Assembly: GCA_037143335.1 (NCBI GenBank)
Contig: JBAWZA010000014.1
Span: 1-64,000 of the forward strand
DNA: 64,000 nt
Direction of reading: 5' to 3'
Source: PALSA-1296 sp037143335
GTDB taxonomy: Bacteria; Bacteroidota; Ignavibacteria; Palsa-1295
Shown here piece after piece: positions 59,602 to 64,000 of the stretch. A program made the translations under genes and the position numbers. Under the pieces are notes generated by a model, which worked only from the letters and a program-made list of their open reading frames with translations, was not told the DNA's origin and did no database searches. The first letter of the stretch is position 1. Every line of letters starts with the position of its first letter.

Positions 59602-61542
59602 ATGAAGACGCAACAACAGCATCCCGACGCAATCACGAACCCGACAGACACAGAATATTTTTTCATCGGTTCAGGCAAGATCCAAGCCGCGATTCAGTGG
59701 AGTAAAAATCCTGAATGCACCCCGCTCGGACTTATTCTCTCTATGCCACACCAGTTTAGTCGGAAGAATGGCTCGTATCTATTCCATCCTGAACTCGGTC
59801 TCTCCCGAACGATGATAACGGTTGTCATTGATGGTGTGCGTTACCAAGCGCGACATGATGATTTGACCGTATGCTGGAGCGATTACGAAGGCGTGCCGAA
59901 TGTTCTTGCTACTTGGCATGCGAACGGATGCGAGATTATGCAAAGTTTTCATTCTTCACCTGATTCACATGCACTAATCGAATGGGTAGGCATTTTTGGT
60001 GCTGGTGATAGGAAAGTCGAGATTGAAACTGCACTCTACGCAAATCCAAATTTATTTTCTGCTTTCGGTTCAACAGATAAGGTGCTCTATGATACAGGAT
60101 ATAACAGTATATATTTGAGCGCACTACAAAAAGCAGGTACAAACGAACGTTACTTAACGGTGGAGTCTGAATCTTTCGAAGGCGGAAAGGAAGTTCATCT
60201 TGTCTATGTAGCCGGAAAACAAAATGAGCGAGTCGAACTTCAACCTGCGTTCACTGCTGAGCGAGAATATTGGCAAAAGACGAGTAGTCTTATTGCAGAA
60301 AATAATCCGAAGCTTGTTAGTCTTTTCAATGCCGCTAAGTTTGGACTGAGGGCAGTGGTTTCATCAACGGGCAGATTCGATTCCGGAGTCTGGCAGTACG
60401 GCATGGAGTGGGGAAGAGATGCCGCGATGGTTGCTGAAGGATTAATCTATTCAGGACAGTTTGAACTTGCCAAATCAGTCCTCCTGAATATTCTTACGCG
60501 TCTTTCAAATGCCAAGGGCATGGTCGCTGAGGCGAGCAGATTCAGAGGTGGAATTGAATCGGAGTTGGATTCGAATGGTGAGGTGCTCAGTGCAATGCTT
60601 ACATACGTTGAATGGACAGGTGATAGAAGAATCGTGTCTGAGAATTGGCAACGAATTTCTGCTATCGCTGACTTCCTACTACTTCCCGAATTCTTAGATG
60701 ATGCGACAGGAATGCTTAAAGCATCTCGCGAAATGTGGGAGCGCAATCAGGCGATGGGAATAAAATTTGGCTATGACGTTTCGCATCAGACTTTTGGAAT
60801 TGTTGGATTGGAAGCTGCTGCAAAACTTGCCAAGATATTTGGGGATACTGAAAAACAATCTTTGTGGTTTAGTACTGCAACAAAGATGAGAAGTAGTTTC
60901 CATTCGCATCCAACTCAAAGTATGATTGAGTCGGGAAGAATCATCAAGCGACGATTGATTGATGGTAGCATCCAACGTGAGCTTGAAATTGATTACACAA
61001 AAGAAAACTATAATTTCTATTCTCGTTTTACACCAGACGGTCTGCCTCTAGCGCAAAGAGGAGTGCATAAACTTCAACCAGACATCGTGCAATGCCTACC
61101 GATTCTCTACGGAATTGTTGACCGTACATCGGAGATAGCGATAGCAACAATGTTGCAAATCGAAAATTTATGGTCTCAAGCATGGGAAGGCGATGGTTAC
61201 GGCCGCTATGATATTTCAGGCGAACCTGATTCTCCCGGTCCATGGCCACTAGCAACAGGGATTGTAGCAGAAGCATATTTTGAAATGGGTATGAACAATG
61301 AGGGGATGAAGGCACTTGACTGGCTCATCGAACGCGGCGGCGAGGGGGGATCATTTTTCGAATTTTACGGAGATCGCCCAACCCCACCACTTCCACCAAT
61401 CGGCGTTCTTCCATGGGTTTGGGCGCAGATCATCGCATTAATTGTCAAAGGAATTCTTGGTGCAAGAATCGAGAATGGTGAGTTAACATTCTCATCAAAG
61501 TTGCCAGAGCTGGACGCGAAGTTGAGATTCCAAAATCAATGA
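59602..61542 (+). CDS. Six-hairpin glycosidase-like protein (GH15/GH63/GH78 superfamily)
   Basis: The 646-residue protein has no signal peptide. The N-terminal half (about 15-225) is a beta-sandwich like those ahead of alpha/alpha-barrel glycosidases. From about 235 the (alpha/alpha)6 barrel begins: SLFNAAKFGLRAVVSSTGRF, WQYGMEWGRDAAMVAEGLIY with the typical WGRD (270-273), LLPEFLDDATGMLKASREMW and GDGYGRYDISGEPDSPGPWP. Catalytic Glu/Asp cannot be assigned with certainty. Being cytosolic and after a symporter gene (9-base gap), it would act on imported oligosaccharides or glycosides. It overlaps the next gene's start by 4 bases (ATGA). Confidence 0.78.
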   Translation: MKTQQQHPDAITNPTDTEYFFIGSGKIQAAIQWSKNPECTPLGLILSMPHQFSRKNGSYLFHPELGLSRTMITVVIDGVRYQARHDDLTVCWSDYEGVPNVLATWHANGCEIMQSFHSSPDSHALIEWVGIFGAGDRKVEIETALYANPNLFSAFGSTDKVLYDTGYNSIYLSALQKAGTNERYLTVESESFEGGKEVHLVYVAGKQNERVELQPAFTAEREYWQKTSSLIAENNPKLVSLFNAAKFGLRAVVSSTGRFDSGVWQYGMEWGRDAAMVAEGLIYSGQFELAKSVLLNILTRLSNAKGMVAEASRFRGGIESELDSNGEVLSAMLTYVEWTGDRRIVSENWQRISAIADFLLLPEFLDDATGMLKASREMWERNQAMGIKFGYDVSHQTFGIVGLEAAAKLAKIFGDTEKQSLWFSTATKMRSSFHSHPTQSMIESGRIIKRRLIDGSIQRELEIDYTKENYNFYSRFTPDGLPLAQRGVHKLQPDIVQCLPILYGIVDRTSEIAIATMLQIENLWSQAWEGDGYGRYDISGEPDSPGPWPLATGIVAEAYFEMGMNNEGMKALDWLIERGGEGGSFFEFYGDRPTPPLPPIGVLPWVWAQIIALIVKGILGARIENGELTFSSKLPELDAKLRFQNQ

Positions 61543-62423
61543 GCATACAATCCTTTCTCAAGCGAAGAAGAACTCAATTTCTAAAGTACCGCTTCATGCT
61601 GGTAGCAGTTTGTACTTTTTTCTTGGTCTTAATCTTTCCACTTTCCACAACCATATCGGCTCATCATACACGGCTCTATGCTTGCGCACTTGCCAGTGAC
61701 GATCCCTCGGCATTTATGGGTGGCAGTTCGATAGGTGGTGGACTTTGGCAAAGTGATGATACTGGCAGAACCTGGAAGCAACTTGGATGGAAGCATGTGA
61801 AATGTTATTCGGTTGATATCGTTCAGAAAAGTAACGGTAAAATAATTTATGAGGCATGTGGGAATGGGCTCTTGAGATCAACCGACGCAGGAGTCTCATG
61901 GAGAATGACCACCGATTGGAGAATGACGGAAGTAATGGATGTTGCGGTGGATCAAAAACATCCGCAAAATATCTATATCGCAACCGCAGGCGCAATATGG
62001 AAAAGTGATGATGCAGGTGCCAACTGGTTCGAGACGGATGCAGAGTTGAGCAGTCCGATCTTTGTATCAGAGCTTAAAATTGATCCCGACAATAATAGCA
62101 TGTTGCATGCCTCGACTTCGAGAGGAATATTTGCATCGCATGATGGCGGAGTTGATTGGCAATATAAAGCTCCCTCACCGAATGAGTGGTGTAGTGTATT
62201 GTATCAGAATCTCAAATATTCCGGCGGTAAAGATGGAATTGAGAACATTAATGCGGGTCCCAAAAATATTCACTCACTTCTAGTAGTAGGTAATCGAATA
62301 ATTGCTGGTTCGTTAAATGGTGGAATCTGGTTGGTAGATATGAAACAGTCCAAGAAAATCTGTACACAAATCGGTTTGGAGAAGTTGCAGATTTGGAAAT
62401 TGAAATCATATATAGTAAAATAA
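61539..62423 (+). CDS. Exported BNR/sortilin-like propeller protein
   Basis: The 294-residue protein starts in the ATGA overlap with the glycosidase gene. It has an N-terminal basic segment and a signal/anchor helix (about 17-42: YRFMLVAVCTFFLVLIFPLS). BNR-type repeats follow: GGGLWQSDDTGRTWKQLGWK, GNGLLRSTDAGVSWRMTTDW, GAIWKSDDAGANWFETDAEL, RGIFASHDGGVDWQYKAPS and GGIWLVDMKQ. There is no sorting domain. It may be a surface or periplasmic binding protein for the glycan handled by the neighbours; no enzyme motif is seen. The next gene begins within about 75 bases on the same strand. Confidence 0.8.
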   Translation: MSIQSFLKRRRTQFLKYRFMLVAVCTFFLVLIFPLSTTISAHHTRLYACALASDDPSAFMGGSSIGGGLWQSDDTGRTWKQLGWKHVKCYSVDIVQKSNGKIIYEACGNGLLRSTDAGVSWRMTTDWRMTEVMDVAVDQKHPQNIYIATAGAIWKSDDAGANWFETDAELSSPIFVSELKIDPDNNSMLHASTSRGIFASHDGGVDWQYKAPSPNEWCSVLYQNLKYSGGKDGIENINAGPKNIHSLLVVGNRIIAGSLNGGIWLVDMKQSKKICTQIGLEKLQIWKLKSYIVK

Positions 62424-62433
62424 GTAAAGAATG

Positions 62434-62511
62434 GCACACGGATTACACAGATTTTACAGAAGGCCACGGAGTTGTCCGCGGGAATCCGTCCAATCCGTGA
62501 AATCTGTGTGC
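62434..62511. repeat. Inverted dispersed repeat at the start of the last gene
   Basis: GCACACGGATTACACAGATT (62434-62453) and AATCCGTGAAATCTGTGTGC (62492-62511) are imperfect inverse complements around a GC-richer middle. The pattern resembles the ACACGGATTACACAGATT words that occur widely in bacterial genomes. Confidence 0.6.
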
Positions 62512-64000
62512 TATCTGCTTCTTCTTTTGATTGCAACAACAGCTTTCGGGCAGTCAAACGAATTCAAAGAAAAAATTCTTCATCAGATCGCATCCAAACA
62601 TTATCCACCGACTTTTTCAGCTGTAGCGGCGAAGTTACGAACAGGAGTTAATCGAGATATTGCTTTGAAGCAGCTCGATACGTTACTCGACAGGGAGTAT
62701 GGTGATATGTTTTGGATGTATGGCTGTACTGGGCTATACTTATCGACAAAGGAAGAGTTACCGCAATCATATAAAAAGAAAATGCGAGAGTGTTGGAAAA
62801 AATGTACTCCATACCGAGGAGATACCGAGAATCATTTCTTGATGTATTATGCCTCGCTCTTCTTGCTTTCGGAGGAGTGGCCAAATGAATCTGCTGATGC
62901 TTGGTTCTTGGGAAAATCCTCAACCGAAATTCATAATGAATCCAAAGATTATCTTGACTTCTGGATAAATAGAACAGTGCGTTTTGGTCAGATCGAATTC
63001 GACTCACCTCGCTATCTCTACTACTTTATCACTCCGTTAGTTCTGCTTGTTGAGTATTCGAGGGATACCGGGATGAAGCATAAGAGCGAAATGATGCTTG
63101 AAGTCTTGCTTGCCGATTATGCGACGATGTATGTGAATGGCAATTTTTGTGGTGCGCACTCACGAATCAGCTCCGATGTCGTATTTAATACGCGAAAATC
63201 AGAAGCCTCGTCTTATGGCGAATATTTTTTTGAAGACTCTGTCACACATTTATTGCCCGATATCGCATTTGCCGCACTTTCATCGTTCCATATTCCGAGC
63301 ATCATTAAGAAAATCGCCCATCAGAAATCAAAAACATTCGTACAAATAGAAATGAAACGGAGTCGTGACGCGATCCGATTTGATAAACAGATGAGTACGC
63401 CAGTTCACAAATATACTTATATGACGCCTCAATATGCGTTAGGTTCAATCCAGGGAGGACTAATTCAACCTATCCAGCAACAGTCATGGAGCTTGACATT
63501 GAATTCCAATCAGAAGTATAACACTATATTTGGTTTGCATCCATACATCTCAGAAACCGAACTCGGAAAATATTTTCCCGAAGAGCCTTCGTTCATGCTA
63601 GAAAAAATTGAAGGCGTGAAGAATGGATACACCAGTGAAAATAAATGGGTGGGTGGTTCGCCATGTGAGAAAATTTGTCAAGATACGAATCAGCTATGGT
63701 GCAAATACAATATTTCAACAGAGATCCGCTCTCAGCATGTAGATATATTCTTGCCTGATTGGGGTGTATTTCTAAAGAAAGATCAAGATCAGTATCTCAT
63801 TCAATATGATTCACTACTTGTTCTTATTGAGCCACATACTCCAAGCACGTTAACTACAGAGGCTGGAGGGCTTAGGCTCCGAATGAGTGTTAAATCAAGC
63901 ATGGCAGGTTATCACCTTGTGTGCATGAAAGTTGGCGAAACTCTTGATTATAGGAATGCAATGGAAGTGTGCGACAGACCAAGTATTAGCCCTGATTCGT
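62497..64000 (+). CDS. Secreted protein of unknown function, 3' end outside the window
   Basis: An open frame runs to the window edge without a stop. The best start is the GTG at 62497, giving MKSVCYLLLLLIATTAFGQ, a clean signal peptide; an ATG at 62431 would add 22 residues encoded by the inverted repeat. The visible 501 residues include FWMYGCTGLYLSTKEELPQS, MYYASLFLLSEEWPNESADA, FDSPRYLYYFITPLVLLVEY, MLEVLLADYATMYVNGNFCG, AHSRISSDVVFNTRKSEASS and LPDWGVFLKKDQDQYLIQYD. The first half looks like helix-rich toroid repeats and the second like a beta domain, an arrangement found in some polysaccharide lyases and hydrolases, but I do not recognise a family. It is last in the run with the symporter, glycosidase and propeller. 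Confidence 0.7.
   Translation, partial: MKSVCYLLLLLIATTAFGQSNEFKEKILHQIASKHYPPTFSAVAAKLRTGVNRDIALKQLDTLLDREYGDMFWMYGCTGLYLSTKEELPQSYKKKMRECWKKCTPYRGDTENHFLMYYASLFLLSEEWPNESADAWFLGKSSTEIHNESKDYLDFWINRTVRFGQIEFDSPRYLYYFITPLVLLVEYSRDTGMKHKSEMMLEVLLADYATMYVNGNFCGAHSRISSDVVFNTRKSEASSYGEYFFEDSVTHLLPDIAFAALSSFHIPSIIKKIAHQKSKTFVQIEMKRSRDAIRFDKQMSTPVHKYTYMTPQYALGSIQGGLIQPIQQQSWSLTLNSNQKYNTIFGLHPYISETELGKYFPEEPSFMLEKIEGVKNGYTSENKWVGGSPCEKICQDTNQLWCKYNISTEIRSQHVDIFLPDWGVFLKKDQDQYLIQYDSLLVLIEPHTPSTLTTEAGGLRLRMSVKSSMAGYHLVCMKVGETLDYRNAMEVCDRPSISPDS

Noticed and set aside
1..64000. tRNA, rRNA, insertion sequences, integrase attachment sites
   Set aside because: I looked for T-loop-like sequences, transposase motifs and flanking repeats and found none convincing; the only recombinase is the Xer protein.

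Overview
The window looks like chromosomal DNA of a bacterium from the Bacteroidota/Chlorobiota (FCB) group. Four signs support this: type IX secretion (T9SS) C-terminal sorting domains on about seven secreted proteins; several promoter-like elements of the TAnnTTTG class; a TonB receptor/DUF4249 pair; and DUF1800/DUF1501 neighbours. HprK next to HPF and XerC, together with this mix of features, makes me lean towards an Ignavibacteria/Kapabacteria-like lineage, but that is a guess from gene content. No plasmid, prophage, insertion sequence, CRISPR array, rRNA or tRNA was seen.

Layout. 1-3.4 kb: 3' part of ruvC, an outer-membrane-type protein, a ComB-like phosphatase and a PD40 propeller. 3.4-8.1 kb (minus): a five-gene run xerC-hpf-hprK-peptide-binding lipoprotein-sixA. 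8.2-12 kb: three secreted proteins separated by a mosaic of dispersed repeats. 12-16 kb (minus): unknown gene-ybeY-smg-topA. 16-24 kb (minus): an OmpA-like protein, then a drug-efflux operon tetR-tolC-membrane fusion protein-RND pump with a perfect palindromic operator at its promoter. 24-29 kb: a DUF3108 protein facing a minus operon ECF sigma-small membrane protein-TonB receptor-DUF4249 lipoprotein.

29-38 kb: a small LuxR-type regulator, a phased 10-bp repeat array, a 14-cysteine secreted protein, a seven-repeat propeller protein, a PNGase F-like glycoamidase with a LamG insertion, then an ECF sigma factor followed by a membrane protein that carries a T9SS sorting domain. 38-43.5 kb: recO, a small lipoprotein, an M24 peptidase, mtgA overlapping a divergent Rsm22 methyltransferase, a tiny protein and a free-methionine sulfoxide reductase. 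43.5-54 kb (plus): DUF1800 and DUF1501 proteins, a 1640-residue surface protein and an OmpA-family protein. 54-56 kb: homogentisate dioxygenase-like protein and an SDR oxidoreductase. 56-64 kb: a ferritin-like protein, then a plus-strand run of sodium/solute symporter, six-hairpin glycosidase, propeller protein and an unknown secreted protein that runs off the window.

Themes. Much of the window encodes envelope and surface functions (T9SS cargo, TonB uptake, efflux, OmpA) interleaved with housekeeping DNA repair, topology and ribosome genes. The best candidates for something undescribed are the decamer array between a LuxR-type regulator and a cysteine-rich secreted protein, the sigma factor paired with a T9SS-tagged membrane protein, and the PNGase F-like enzyme with a large insertion. 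Several dispersed repeat words lie in the gaps, and in two cases they have become part of coding sequence.
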